Of a stretch of 33,604 nucleotides of DNA, positions 1 through 8,325 are shown piece by piece. Location: contig CATKXO010000033.1 of NCBI GenBank assembly GCA_949840775.1, positions 1 to 33,604 of the forward strand, read 5' to 3'. Below the pieces are notes generated by a model. That model was given only the letters and a program-made list of their open reading frames with translations, searched no databases and was not told the origin of the DNA. Each line of letters begins with the position of its first letter. The first letter of the stretch is position 1. A program made the position numbers and the translations under genes. This DNA is from an uncultured bacterium (GTDB lineage: Bacteria > Bacillota > Clostridia > Oscillospirales > Oscillospiraceae).

Positions 1-105
1 AATCGCAGATTTGTTGCATACCGCGGTTTCAACAGATGGATAATTTTCATAATTATATGGGAAAACACCGCGTAAAAGCCTTTGTGTCTATAGGGAGGAT
101 AAAAT

Positions 106-1125
106 ATGAAAAAAAGAAATTTTGTAATCAGTCTGCTGCTATGTACGGTACTGATATTGGCAAGCTGTGGTGGAAAAACCGGAACCCAGCCGTCCTCTTC
201 CGCCAACGGAGGCGGAACAGAGCGTAAGAACGAATATACCATTGCCGGGGGACCTCAAGGAGGCAACTGGTACGGGTTGGCCGGCCAGCTTGTTTCTGAA
301 CTGAAGAGCGCCATGACCAATTACGATTTTGCCGTTATGCCCGGCGGCGGTATTGGGAATATATCCCTTACGCAAAATGGTGATGCGGATATTTCCACCA
401 CAGTGGCCCACTTGTACCGAGCTGCCACGGAGGGCAAAGCTCCTTATGATGACGGCACAGAATTTGATCAGCTGACCGCTCTGGCCAATATTGGGACAAG
501 CGACTCCTGCATGATTATTGTTAGGGAAGATATTCCCTTTGATTCATTCCAAGAGTTGGTTGAGGCTAAATATCCTGTTAAACTGGTAACAACGCTTCAA
601 AGCAGTACTCCCTACCTGGGTGCCGTTCGAATTTTGGATGAGTATGGCGTCTCGCTGGAAACCTTGACATCGTGGGGTGGAAGTTTGCAGTATTTGGATT
701 ACAGCGACGGATGTCAACTCATTTCAGACGGGCACGCGGACGGTATCATCGCGCCTGAGGTCGCCGCGATTGTAGAGTTGGCAACCTCTACCCCAATGAA
801 AATTCTTCCTTTGGACGAAAAAGTGATTGACAATCTGGTCGAAAAATACGGTTACAGCAAGAACTTTGTGGAAGCGGGCACTTACAGCTATTATAACGGG
901 GAGTTCTGGTCCATTGGTGAACCCAATATTTTGCTCTGCCGCAAAGACCTACCAGACGATATTGCTTACAAGGTATGTCAGTTGATTAGCGATAAGCCCG
1001 ACATTATCCGTGGCTGGGGAACTACGCACGCTTCCTTCGATCCGGACCATGCGCATGAGGATGTAGGCGGCGATCTTCATCCAGGTGCTGTTAAATTCTA
1101 TACAGAGCGTGGGAATCTCAGCTGA
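106..1125 (+). CDS. TAXI family TRAP transporter solute-binding lipoprotein
   Basis: This is the extracytoplasmic binding protein of a tripartite TRAP-type transporter of the TAXI class. It would capture a small organic anion outside the membrane and deliver it to the permease encoded just downstream. The 339-residue product begins with a charged n-region and hydrophobic core and has a lipobox LASC ending at Cys21, so it should be a lipid-anchored lipoprotein; a Ser/Gly-rich linker follows. The mature part has the TAXI-like features GGPQGGNWYGLAGQL near residues 48-62 and PGGGIGN near 79-85. An SD (AGGGAGGAT) lies just upstream of the ATG. The substrate cannot be read from sequence. Base composition is visibly AT-richer than the aromatic genes to the right. 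Family assignment is confident. Confidence 0.9.
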   Translation: MKKRNFVISLLLCTVLILASCGGKTGTQPSSSANGGGTERKNEYTIAGGPQGGNWYGLAGQLVSELKSAMTNYDFAVMPGGGIGNISLTQNGDADISTTVAHLYRAATEGKAPYDDGTEFDQLTALANIGTSDSCMIIVREDIPFDSFQELVEAKYPVKLVTTLQSSTPYLGAVRILDEYGVSLETLTSWGGSLQYLDYSDGCQLISDGHADGIIAPEVAAIVELATSTPMKILPLDEKVIDNLVEKYGYSKNFVEAGTYSYYNGEFWSIGEPNILLCRKDLPDDIAYKVCQLISDKPDIIRGWGTTHASFDPDHAHEDVGGDLHPGAVKFYTERGNLS

Positions 1126-1211
1126 CAAGCCAGTTTGATTTACGGCCGGCATTCCCCTCATGCCGGCCGTAAATTGGCTTCCAACCTATTGCGGAGAGAA
1201 AGGAGCGTTTT

Positions 1212-3092
1212 ATGCAGGAGCAGGATATATTGGAGGTCAAATATCGTGACAATCTTGTGATTACAATTATTTCAGTGGCATATGCCCTGTTCTTCTTATA
1301 TACTGGTTTTTTTGGCCTGTTTGAGGCGCCCATACAGCGCTCTGTTCATCTGATTTTTGCTGTTGTGCTGGGGCTGCTTTACTACAAGCCTCATGCAAAA
1401 CTGGATAAAACAGTGTTTACCATACTGGATGTTACCCTAGCGGCCGTAGCTGTGGCGGCGTTTGGATTCTTTGTAGTAAATAAGGATTTGATGAATAGTT
1501 GGATGATGTTTATCTCCAACTATACAGATCAAATGTTCCTTATATGTGTTGTATGTCTCCTTCTGCTTTTGGAGGTTGGGCGCCGTTCTACAGGGATTGC
1601 GCTGCCCATTGTAGCGATTGTGGTAATAGCATATGCCTATGGCGGCGGCTATCTCAGCGGAGTGTTTCATCACAGGGGTTTCTCTATGCGTCGAATTATG
1701 GAGTTTACATTTTGCGGATTTAACGGCGTATTCGGTTTACCCATATCAATGTGTTCTACGCTGATAGTCATTTTCATTATCTTTGGATGCGTCTATGAGG
1801 AAGCCGGAGGCGGACAATACTTGATGGATTTGGGGAAATTTTTGGCTGGCCGCTCCAGAGGAGGCCCCGCCAAAATTGCGGTAATTACCAGCAGTTTATT
1901 TGGCGCCATATCGGGCAGCGCAGTGGCAAATGTCTATGCCACAGGATCTTTCAGCATCCCCATGATGAAAAAATTGGGCTACCGTCCGGAATTTGCGGGT
2001 GCCGTAGAGGCCACCGCCAGCACCGGAGGCCAACTGGCTCCGCCTGTTATGGGTGCTGCGGCCTTTGTCATGGCAGAGTATATCGGCGTTCCATATGTGG
2101 AGATTATGATTGCAGCTTTGGTTCCGGCCCTTCTGTACTACCTTTCCTTGTTCCTCCAGGTGGATTTTGAATCGGCGCTGTATGGTATGAAGGGGTTAGA
2201 CAAAGAAGATATCCCATCATGGGAGAGTATTTGGAAGCGAAGCTATTTTCTGCTCCCCTTGATTTTTCTTGTAGCACTGCTTCTGAAAGGGTTCAGCGCT
2301 CCGCTGGCAGGTTCTTATGCGGTTTTATCCGTTATGATTGTAAGCTGCTTTTCTAGGGAGTCTTGGCTTACTCCACAAAAACTAATACGATCCTTTTCAC
2401 TAGCTGGCAAGCGGACGGTAATGATAGCGTCTTCCTGTGCTATTTCAGGTATTATAATTGGTGTTGTAGCTTACACTGGTCTGGGACTCAATTTTGTAGG
2501 GAGTGTCGCTGCTCTGGGAAATGGCAGCGTCTGGGTCGCGCCAGTGTTGGTGGCGTTGGCCTGCATCGTTTTAGGTATGGGAGTACCAACAACGGTTGCT
2601 TATATTGTAGTTGCTGCTGTGGCTGTGCCCGCACTGAAGGAGTTGGGATTTCACACTTTATCATGCCACATGTTTGCTTTCTATTTCGCTTTGGTTTCTA
2701 TGATTACACCTCCAGTGGCTCCAGCGTCTCTCGCCGCGTCAGAAATTGCCGGAACGAGATTTATGAAAACAGGATTTGAGGCCGCGAAGCTAGGCATTAT
2801 TACCTTTATCATTCCATTTATGTTTTTGTTTGCTCCAGAACTTCTAATGGTCGGCTCCCCTCAGGACATTGTTTTGGCAATTACTACCTCCTTGGTTGGA
2901 GTGACTGCATTCGCCGCCGGACTAAAGGGCTGGTTTTTGATTAAATTACCCAGGATTATCCGCTTACTGTTAATTATCTCCGGTATAAGTATGATACAGC
3001 CAGGGCTCACCACTGATTTGGTGGGCTTGGGAATGATTGGCGCTATTGGAGTATGGATTATCTTAAAACGGTTTAGGAAAAAGTCATGTTGA
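1212..3092 (+). CDS. TRAP transporter fused permease (4TM/12TM type)
   Basis: This is the membrane component of the TAXI-TRAP system: a single 626-residue protein in which the small (DctQ-like) and large (DctM-like) permease parts are fused, the usual form for TAXI systems. It has many hydrophobic segments along its length, and the DctM-like part carries conserved-looking stretches such as GAISGSAVANVYATGSFSIP (about 236-255), TGGQLAPPVMGAAAFVMAEY (about 271-290) and LGMGVPTTVAYIVVAAVAVP (about 455-474). It would use an ion gradient to import the ligand handed over by the upstream lipoprotein. The gene lies 86 bp after that lipoprotein with an AAAGGAG SD, and the two are probably co-transcribed. 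Composition is AT-rich like its partner. Confidence is high for family and low for substrate. Confidence 0.92.
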   Translation: MQEQDILEVKYRDNLVITIISVAYALFFLYTGFFGLFEAPIQRSVHLIFAVVLGLLYYKPHAKLDKTVFTILDVTLAAVAVAAFGFFVVNKDLMNSWMMFISNYTDQMFLICVVCLLLLLEVGRRSTGIALPIVAIVVIAYAYGGGYLSGVFHHRGFSMRRIMEFTFCGFNGVFGLPISMCSTLIVIFIIFGCVYEEAGGGQYLMDLGKFLAGRSRGGPAKIAVITSSLFGAISGSAVANVYATGSFSIPMMKKLGYRPEFAGAVEATASTGGQLAPPVMGAAAFVMAEYIGVPYVEIMIAALVPALLYYLSLFLQVDFESALYGMKGLDKEDIPSWESIWKRSYFLLPLIFLVALLLKGFSAPLAGSYAVLSVMIVSCFSRESWLTPQKLIRSFSLAGKRTVMIASSCAISGIIIGVVAYTGLGLNFVGSVAALGNGSVWVAPVLVALACIVLGMGVPTTVAYIVVAAVAVPALKELGFHTLSCHMFAFYFALVSMITPPVAPASLAASEIAGTRFMKTGFEAAKLGIITFIIPFMFLFAPELLMVGSPQDIVLAITTSLVGVTAFAAGLKGWFLIKLPRIIRLLLIISGISMIQPGLTTDLVGLGMIGAIGVWIILKRFRKKSC

Positions 3093-3133
3093 TTCTTCAA
3101 TTAAAGATTTTGCAATCTCCAGTCCTAACCTTA

Positions 3134-3358
3134 TGTAACTTGGTAAATGGCGGCAAAGCCTTGATTTTCAGGCGTTTCCGCCATTTGCCGTTTGGGAGAG
3201 TTCTTTGCACATCTCAGCGTATCCCGGCATGACTTTGCACAGAGGGTCAGTTTAGGGGGTACGGGTTTGATCAGGCCAATGCTGACCGCCAGGGCCTGGT
3301 TGATGCCACGGATATGTTTCTCGTCCAGCCTGCCGATGTAGCCAGACAGCCGCAGTGA
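3134..3358 (-). pseudogene. 3' fragment of a PemK/MazF-like toxin gene
   Basis: The minus strand encodes a short run containing RLSGYIGRLDEKHIRG and INQALAVSIGLIKP, which resembles the C-terminal end of PemK/MazF-family endoribonuclease toxins as found in Clostridia (YIGRL..ei..AL..SIGL). Reading upstream, an in-frame stop (TAA) occurs immediately before the homologous part, so the N-terminal two thirds including the catalytic region is missing. The frame continues past the expected end and stops near 3136. No antitoxin is recognisable. I read it as a decayed remnant in the scar between the AT-rich transporter block and the truncated ATPase. The family call rests on remembered motif similarity only. 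Confidence 0.5.
3145..3186. terminator. hairpin downstream of the TRAP permease
   Basis: Perfect 9-bp arms AAATGGCGG (3145-3153) and CCGCCATTT (3178-3186) flank a partly self-complementary interior (GCCT/AGGC). It lies 53 bp after the permease stop and could end that transcript, although no T-run follows it. Confidence 0.4.
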
Positions 3359-3539
3359 TTATGGCAATGGAACATACCCATTTTCTATTCTCCTCTATGT
3401 TTCACAAACACTCAGGAACGGCCTCTTTTTTGGTGCTGGGCTGCGAAAATATTCTGTGCGATCTGCTCTACTTTCCATATCACATTTGGTTGTCAAAATT
3501 GAGCAGTTACACCGATTTAAATAGCTTGTCCCGTGTCCT
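3187..3539. other. gene-free scar, AT-rich
   Basis: Apart from the toxin remnant on the minus strand up to 3358, I see no supported gene here. A 77-codon open frame on the plus strand (3355-3588) has no SD and no recognisable content, and it runs into the ATPase relic in the wrong frame. The composition changes from AT-rich to GC-rich at about 3540, where homology to the ATPase begins in mid-gene. This marks a deletion or insertion breakpoint. Confidence 0.5.
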
Positions 3540-4355
3540 TACGGCACCACACCCCACGTGGTGGAGCCCAAATATCCCGGCGCAGTAGAGCGCTATGTCA
3601 ATATGGGGGACTGCTACGACAAGGAGGCCCTGTGGCCGCTGCGCCAGCAGATCATGGAGTGCATGTCCGGCTACAAGGGCTGTTACCAGCGGGCCTACCG
3701 CTGTCTCGGGGCGGCGGCGGAGATCATGGAAGACCAGCGTTCAGCGCTGCTCACCGACGCGCTGTCTCAAAAGCTGGCCAAGCGGGCCCGGGGCATCCTG
3801 ACCCGGGAGGTCCCCCGGCGGAAAGGGGAGCTGCCCGGCCGGGTCAAGCTGCGCTTCCTGGGGGCGGTCACTCACCTGGGCAGTCTGTGCCTGTATGATA
3901 CCGCCCTGGCCCAGTGCCAGCGCGTCTACGCTCTGACAGACCCCTGCGGCCTGGCCCACGAGCTGCTGGTCCACCTTCTGGCCGGTCTGACCGCAAACGG
4001 CTATGACGTGGTGGCCTGTCCCGACCCCATGGCACCCGACCGGCTGGCCCACCTGCTGGCCCCCCAGCTCGGGCTGGCCTTCCTGACTGCCGGCGACGGC
4101 CAGGCTGTCCCCGGAACTCCCTGCCGCACCATCCGCCTGAACACCGCCGTTGACAGCGAGGTCCTGCGCCACAGCCGCCCCCGCCTCCGCTTCGTCAAAA
4201 AGGTATCTGCCGCCCTGATGGAGGAGGCTGTATCCTCTCTGGCTCTGGCCAAGGCCATGCACGACGACCTGGAGGCCATCTACAACCCACACGTGGACTT
4301 TGCCCTGGTAGAGAAGACTGCCCTGGATATCTGGGACGAGATTCTCACCTTTTAA
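3540..4355 (+). pseudogene. 5'-truncated PRK06851-like P-loop ATPase
   Basis: The reading frame from about 3540 gives YGTTPHVVEPKYPGAVERYV and continues to a stop at 4355. This matches the interior of a conserved Firmicute protein family of roughly 350-370 residues with two P-loop NTPase halves (PRK06851-like), in which a motif like DGTAPHVVDPKYPGAVD follows the first NTPase core. An in-frame TAG at 3522 and the loss of similarity before 3540 mean the first Walker A half is absent. The second half is also degenerate: where a GxxGxGKS loop is expected (VYALTDPCGLAHELL) there is no Lys-Ser/Thr. A GTG at 3558 could still start translation of about 265 residues, but no SD precedes it. I regard it as a relic. 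The original function is unknown; the family is often linked to sporulating species. Confidence 0.6.
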
Positions 4356-4423
4356 GTCCCGGCTTCCGCCGCCTGTGATTTCCGCCGCGCCGTAAATCCC
4401 GCTGGGACCCTGGAACAGAAAAG

Positions 4424-4454
4424 ACCTGGAGCGAAATGCCGCTCCAGGTTTTTC
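4424..4454. terminator. bidirectional terminator
   Basis: ACCTGGAGC (4424-4432) pairs with GCTCCAGGT (4441-4449), followed by TTTTTCTGTTCTT on the plus strand and CTTTTCTG on the minus strand. It ends the ATPase relic transcript and the convergent aromatic operon. Confidence 0.8.
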
Positions 4455-4459
4455 TGTTC

Positions 4460-4885
4460 TTATTCCGCCAGCAGCCGCAGGGCCTCCAGATAGCCCTCCA
4501 GCCCGCGGCCCTTGACGGTAGCCTTGCAGGCGGCCCGAATGTAGGACACCCGGCGGTAGTCCTCCCGGCTGTCCGGGTCGGAGATGTGCACCTCCACCGT
4601 GGGGATGGACACCGCCTTCACCGCGTCCAGCAGGGCCACGCTGGTATGGGTGTAGGCCCCCGGATTGATGATGATGCCGTCCGTCTTGTCAAAGTAAGCC
4701 TGCTGGATGGCGTCCACCAGGGCCCCCTCGTGGTTGGACTGGAAAAAGCTCACCTGAACCCCCAGCCTGTCCGCCTCAGCCTGAATCATGGCTTTCAGGT
4801 CCTCGTAGGTGGCTTTTCCATAGATTTCCGGCTGACGAATGCCCAAAAAGTTCAGATTTGGGCCGTTAATCACCAGAATGTTCAC
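4460..4885 (-). CDS. aroQ: type II 3-dehydroquinate dehydratase
   Basis: This enzyme catalyses trans-dehydration of 3-dehydroquinate to 3-dehydroshikimate, the third step of the shikimate pathway, in the cytoplasm. The 141-residue length is typical of the small dodecameric type II enzyme. Seen in sequence are the N-terminal signature GPNLNFLGIRQPEIYG (residues 8-23, with the catalytic Tyr), the substrate loop NPGAYTHTS and the HISD motif with the catalytic His. It is the last gene of the aromatic operon. Its ATG lies 20 bp inside the end of the upstream aroE-aroK gene, so translation is probably coupled. A bidirectional terminator follows immediately. Confident. Confidence 0.96.
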   Translation of the reverse strand: MNILVINGPNLNFLGIRQPEIYGKATYEDLKAMIQAEADRLGVQVSFFQSNHEGALVDAIQQAYFDKTDGIIINPGAYTHTSVALLDAVKAVSIPTVEVHISDPDSREDYRRVSYIRAACKATVKGRGLEGYLEALRLLAE

Positions 4886-6107
4886 AAAAATCCCTCCAAA
4901 TCAGCGCGGCGGTCTCGTCCAGCGGCACGCTGTTGTCGATCACTGCGTCGGCGGCAGCCTGATACAGGGGCTTCCGCACCCGGTACATCTCCTCTAAACT
5001 TCCCTTCTGAGACAGGGGCCTGCCCTCTTTCGGCAGCAGGGACAGGTCCCGGCGCAGGAAGTACACCCGCCCGGTGCGGCGCATGGCGGTCCGATTTTCC
5101 TTCTGGAGCACCGCCCCGCCTCCGGTGGCGATGATCTGCCCGCCCTGGGCACAGACATCGTCCAACACCATGCTCTCCAAATGCCGGAAGGTCTCCTCCC
5201 CCTCCTGCCTGAAAATCTCCGGGATAGAGGTACCTGCGGCGTCAACGATTCTTTCATCCAAATCGACAAAAGGCTTGCCGGACAGCCGGGCCAGCTCCCG
5301 GCCTACGGTAGTCTTGCCGCAGCCGGGCATCCCCGCCAGGACGATGTTGGTCCGGTCCTGCCAGAGTTCGGCAAAGATGCGCTCCGTCTCGCTGTCTGGG
5401 ACGGTCCGGTCAGAGAACAGCTCCTCCGCCCGCACCGCCTGCCGGACCAGCATGGGCAGTCCGCCGGAGCGGCGCAGGCCCAGCTCCCCGGCCTGAAGGA
5501 GCAGATTGGTACGGCCCGGATTGTAGATCACATCCACCACCGACTCCAGCCCGGGGAACCGCGCCAAATCCACAGGCCGGCCGTCCATATTGGGCCACAT
5601 ACCTACGGGGGTGGTGTTGATTAGCACTTCGGCATCTGCGTGGCGGTCCAGGTTTTCGTAGTTGTCCGGGCCGGAGCGGGAGATCACCACAATCTCCCTG
5701 GCCCCCTCCCGGGCGGCGGCGGCACGGGCTGTAAGAGAGGCCCCGCCGCTGCCCAGAATCAGCGCTTTTTTCCCCGCCAGAGAGATGTCCGCCCGGCGGA
5801 GCATGTAGAGAAAGCCGTCGATGTCGGTGTTGTAGCCGCAGAGCTTCCCCTCCCGGCGGACCAGGGTGTTGACGCTGCCGATAGCCTTCGCGCCCTCGTC
5901 GATTGCATCGCAGTACTTCATCACCTCCCGCTTGTAGGGGATGGTGACGTTCAGCCCGCCGATATTCTCCTGCCGGAGGAAGTCCCCCAGCTGATCGGGC
6001 TCCAGCTCAATCAGGCGGTAGTCCTCACAGCCCAGGTCCCGGTGGATGGGGACGGACCAACTGTGGCCCAGCTTCCGCCCCAGCAGGCCGTAAATCTTCT
6101 CTCCCAT
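4866..6107 (-). CDS. fused shikimate dehydrogenase-shikimate kinase (AroE-AroK)
   Basis: One 413-residue polypeptide carries two successive shikimate enzymes. Residues 1 to about 245 are a shikimate dehydrogenase (AroE): the catalytic Lys is in NVTIPYK (K59), SVNT and NTDIDGF form the substrate site (N80, D95), and GSGGAS at 119-124 is the nucleotide-binding loop. Residues from about 252 to the end are a shikimate kinase (AroK): Walker A GMPGCGKTT at 259-267, DLD at 282-284, and ATGGGAV near 327-333. The protein would convert dehydroshikimate to shikimate (NADPH) and then to shikimate-3-phosphate (ATP). It starts 3 bp after the pheA stop and overlaps aroQ. The AroE half is a little shorter than free-standing AroE. 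The domain order is clear. Confidence 0.94.
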   Translation of the reverse strand: MGEKIYGLLGRKLGHSWSVPIHRDLGCEDYRLIELEPDQLGDFLRQENIGGLNVTIPYKREVMKYCDAIDEGAKAIGSVNTLVRREGKLCGYNTDIDGFLYMLRRADISLAGKKALILGSGGASLTARAAAAREGAREIVVISRSGPDNYENLDRHADAEVLINTTPVGMWPNMDGRPVDLARFPGLESVVDVIYNPGRTNLLLQAGELGLRRSGGLPMLVRQAVRAEELFSDRTVPDSETERIFAELWQDRTNIVLAGMPGCGKTTVGRELARLSGKPFVDLDERIVDAAGTSIPEIFRQEGEETFRHLESMVLDDVCAQGGQIIATGGGAVLQKENRTAMRRTGRVYFLRRDLSLLPKEGRPLSQKGSLEEMYRVRKPLYQAAADAVIDNSVPLDETAALIWRDFCEHSGD

Positions 6108-6110
6108 GGC

Positions 6111-7247
6111 TCACACTTCCGCGTAGTTGCCCAAAAGCTGGAACTGGGCACAGCTGCGCTCCATCTCCTTCAGCATAGCCAGCACGCCGGGGGCCTTTAC
6201 TGAGGTCTCCAGCTCCAGGAAGAAGATAAACTCAAAGTCGCTCCCCGCCACCGGGCAGGACTCCAGCTTGGTCATATTGATATCCATAGCGGCCAGCTTG
6301 GAGATGATCTCATACAGGGCGCCGGGCCGGTTCTCAAAGGCCACAATCAGGCTGATCCGGTTGGCGCCGGCGTAGATCACCGGGTCTTTGGTGACGCAGA
6401 TGAACCGGGTGTAGTTGTTGTCGCTGTCCTGGATGGAGCCGTTGACGCACTCCAGGCCGTACAGGGCGGCGCAGGGGTGGGAGGAGATGGCGGCGGCGTG
6501 GCGGTTTCCGCTCTCGGCCACCAGCTTGGCGGCCATGGCGGTGTTGGCGCAGGGGACCACCTTCACATCCTTCAGCCCGCCCAGGAACCGGGAGCACTGG
6601 CCGATGGCCTGCTCATGGGAGTAAATTTCGGTGATCTCCTCCTGCTTCACCCCGGGCAGGGCCAGCAGCTCGTGGCGGATACACAGCCGGGTGGACCGGA
6701 CCACGGACAGGTCGTGCTCCTGAAGCAGCTGGTACACCTTGCGCACCGAGCCGTTGGAGCTGTTTTCAATGGGCAGCACGCCGAATTTGCACAGCCCGGA
6801 CTCCACGGCGGACACCACCGCGTCGAAGCTCTTCACATAGACGATGTTCCCCCTGGGGAGCAGCCGGTCACAGGCCACCTGGGAGTTGCCCCCCTCCACC
6901 CCCTGGCAGGCCACCATGCCCGTCTGGGGGAAGACCTCGCTGTTGGAGGCCAGAGCGGCCTTGACCCGCTCCTCCACCTTTGTGGGGGCGGAGATCAGCT
7001 CCGCCTGACGGGACCGGGCCAGCTCGAAGAGGGTGGAGTACAGGTGGTAGGCGTACCGCTCCTTGTCCCCGGCCTTCTCGGTGACCTTGGCCAGAATCTC
7101 CCGCTCCCGGGTCCGGTTCAGGATGGGCAGGTTGTGCTGATTTTTGTAGTCGGCCACCTCCTCGCTCAGGGCCATGCGCTTGAGGAAGAGGTCCAGCAGC
7201 TGGTCGTCTACCGCGTCGATCCTGGCGCGAATCTCAGAAAGTTCCAT
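6111..7247 (-). CDS. pheA: bifunctional chorismate mutase/prephenate dehydratase
   Basis: This protein makes phenylpyruvate, the Phe precursor, from chorismate via prephenate. Residues 1 to about 88 form an AroQ-type chorismate mutase with the expected charged residues (R7, R24, K35, R47, E48, corresponding to the E. coli P-protein active site). The middle is the prephenate dehydratase, with the conserved NNYTRF motif. The C-terminal part is an ACT regulatory domain (GALYEIISKLAAMDINMTKL followed by ESCPV, where many homologues have ESRP), which normally mediates Phe feedback inhibition. The 378-residue length fits the fusion. The ATG has a GGAGGG SD and lies 14 bp inside aroC. The mutase domain also supplies prephenate for the upstream TyrA, which has none. 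Confidence 0.95.
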   Translation of the reverse strand: MELSEIRARIDAVDDQLLDLFLKRMALSEEVADYKNQHNLPILNRTREREILAKVTEKAGDKERYAYHLYSTLFELARSRQAELISAPTKVEERVKAALASNSEVFPQTGMVACQGVEGGNSQVACDRLLPRGNIVYVKSFDAVVSAVESGLCKFGVLPIENSSNGSVRKVYQLLQEHDLSVVRSTRLCIRHELLALPGVKQEEITEIYSHEQAIGQCSRFLGGLKDVKVVPCANTAMAAKLVAESGNRHAAAISSHPCAALYGLECVNGSIQDSDNNYTRFICVTKDPVIYAGANRISLIVAFENRPGALYEIISKLAAMDINMTKLESCPVAGSDFEFIFFLELETSVKAPGVLAMLKEMERSCAQFQLLGNYAEV

Positions 7248-8325
7248 GATTTCCCTCCAATAGTAAGTCTAAGAGTACACAGGCGGTTACCGCCTCCACC
7301 ACCGGGACGGCCCGGTGGGCGATGCAGGGGTCGTGGCGGCCGTGAATCTCCAGGTCCGCGTTCTCCATGGCGGACAGGCTGACCGTTTTCTGCGGCTTGC
7401 CGATGGACGGCGTGGGCTTGACGGCCACCCGCAGCGTGATGGGCATCCCCGTGGTAATGCCGCCTAAAATCCCGCCGGCGTGGTTGGTAGTGGTGACAAT
7501 CCTGCCATTCTCCACGGCAAAAGCGTCGTTGTTTTGGGAACCGTGGAGACAGGGGGCAACGAATCCCTCGCCGAACTCCACCCCTTTTACAGCGGGTATC
7601 CCGAAGAGCGCCGCCGCCAGCCGGTTCTCCACCCCGTCGAACACGGGGTCGCCCAGCCCGGCGGGCAGGCCGATGGCGGAGCACTCCACAATGCCCCCCA
7701 CCGAGTCCAGCTCCTTTTTGGCCCGCTCGATCAGCTTTTGCATGAGCTCACCGTTCTTATCGTTCAGCACCGGGAAGGGCTTGGTGGCAACGGCCTCAAA
7801 GAGCTCGGGGGTAGGACAGTCCGGAAGGGGCGCGTCCAGATAGTTCCCCACCGAATACAGGTGGGCCCCCACATAGACCCCCCGCCGGGCCAGAATCTGC
7901 TTGGCGATCCCCCCGGCGATGCACAGGGGGGCGGTGAGCCGCCCGGAGAAGTGCCCCCCTCCCCGCATGTCAGCCTGGCCCTTCCACTTCACCCAGGCGG
8001 TGTAGTCGGCGTGGCCGGGCCGGGGCTTGTCGGCCAGCTCCGTGTAGTCCTGGGAGTGCTGGTCGCTGTTGCGGATCATGGCACACAGGGGCGCGCCGCA
8101 GGTCTTGCCGTCCAGCAGGCCGGAGAGAATTTCCGGCACATCTCCCTCGTTTCGTGCGGTGGACAGAGCGTTTTTCCCCGGCCTGCGCCGGTCCAGAAAC
8201 CGCTGGAGCTCCTCCAGGTCGATGGCCTCCCCGGCAGGCAGACCGTCGATGTTGACCCCGATGGCCGTCCCGTGGGACTGGCCGAAGACGGACACCTTTA
8301 ATATTTTTCCAAACTCAGAGGACAT
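7234..8325 (-). CDS. aroC: chorismate synthase
   Basis: Chorismate synthase converts 5-enolpyruvylshikimate-3-phosphate to chorismate using reduced FMN, the last common step of aromatic biosynthesis. The 363-residue protein has the family N-terminus (FGKILKVSVFGQSHG), RRPG and MRGGGHFSGRLTA, and a C-terminal GGITTGMPI and RHDPC. The start is fixed by a GGAGGG SD about 8 nt before the ATG. The first codons overlap the end of aroA by 11 bp and the stop overlaps pheA by 14 bp, consistent with translational coupling along the operon. Confident. Confidence 0.97.
   Translation of the reverse strand: MSSEFGKILKVSVFGQSHGTAIGVNIDGLPAGEAIDLEELQRFLDRRRPGKNALSTARNEGDVPEILSGLLDGKTCGAPLCAMIRNSDQHSQDYTELADKPRPGHADYTAWVKWKGQADMRGGGHFSGRLTAPLCIAGGIAKQILARRGVYVGAHLYSVGNYLDAPLPDCPTPELFEAVATKPFPVLNDKNGELMQKLIERAKKELDSVGGIVECSAIGLPAGLGDPVFDGVENRLAAALFGIPAVKGVEFGEGFVAPCLHGSQNNDAFAVENGRIVTTTNHAGGILGGITTGMPITLRVAVKPTPSIGKPQKTVSLSAMENADLEIHGRHDPCIAHRAVPVVEAVTACVLLDLLLEGNHGTF

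Noticed and set aside
3308-3381. A minus-strand frame starting MGMFHCHNHCGCL with a fair SD (AGGAGAAT)
   Set aside because: It reads the toxin remnant in a wrong frame and becomes low-complexity; it may be the beginning of another lost gene, but nothing supports a product.
3355-3588. A 77-codon frame over the left junction
   Set aside because: It crosses the breakpoint, has no SD and reads the ATPase relic in a wrong frame.
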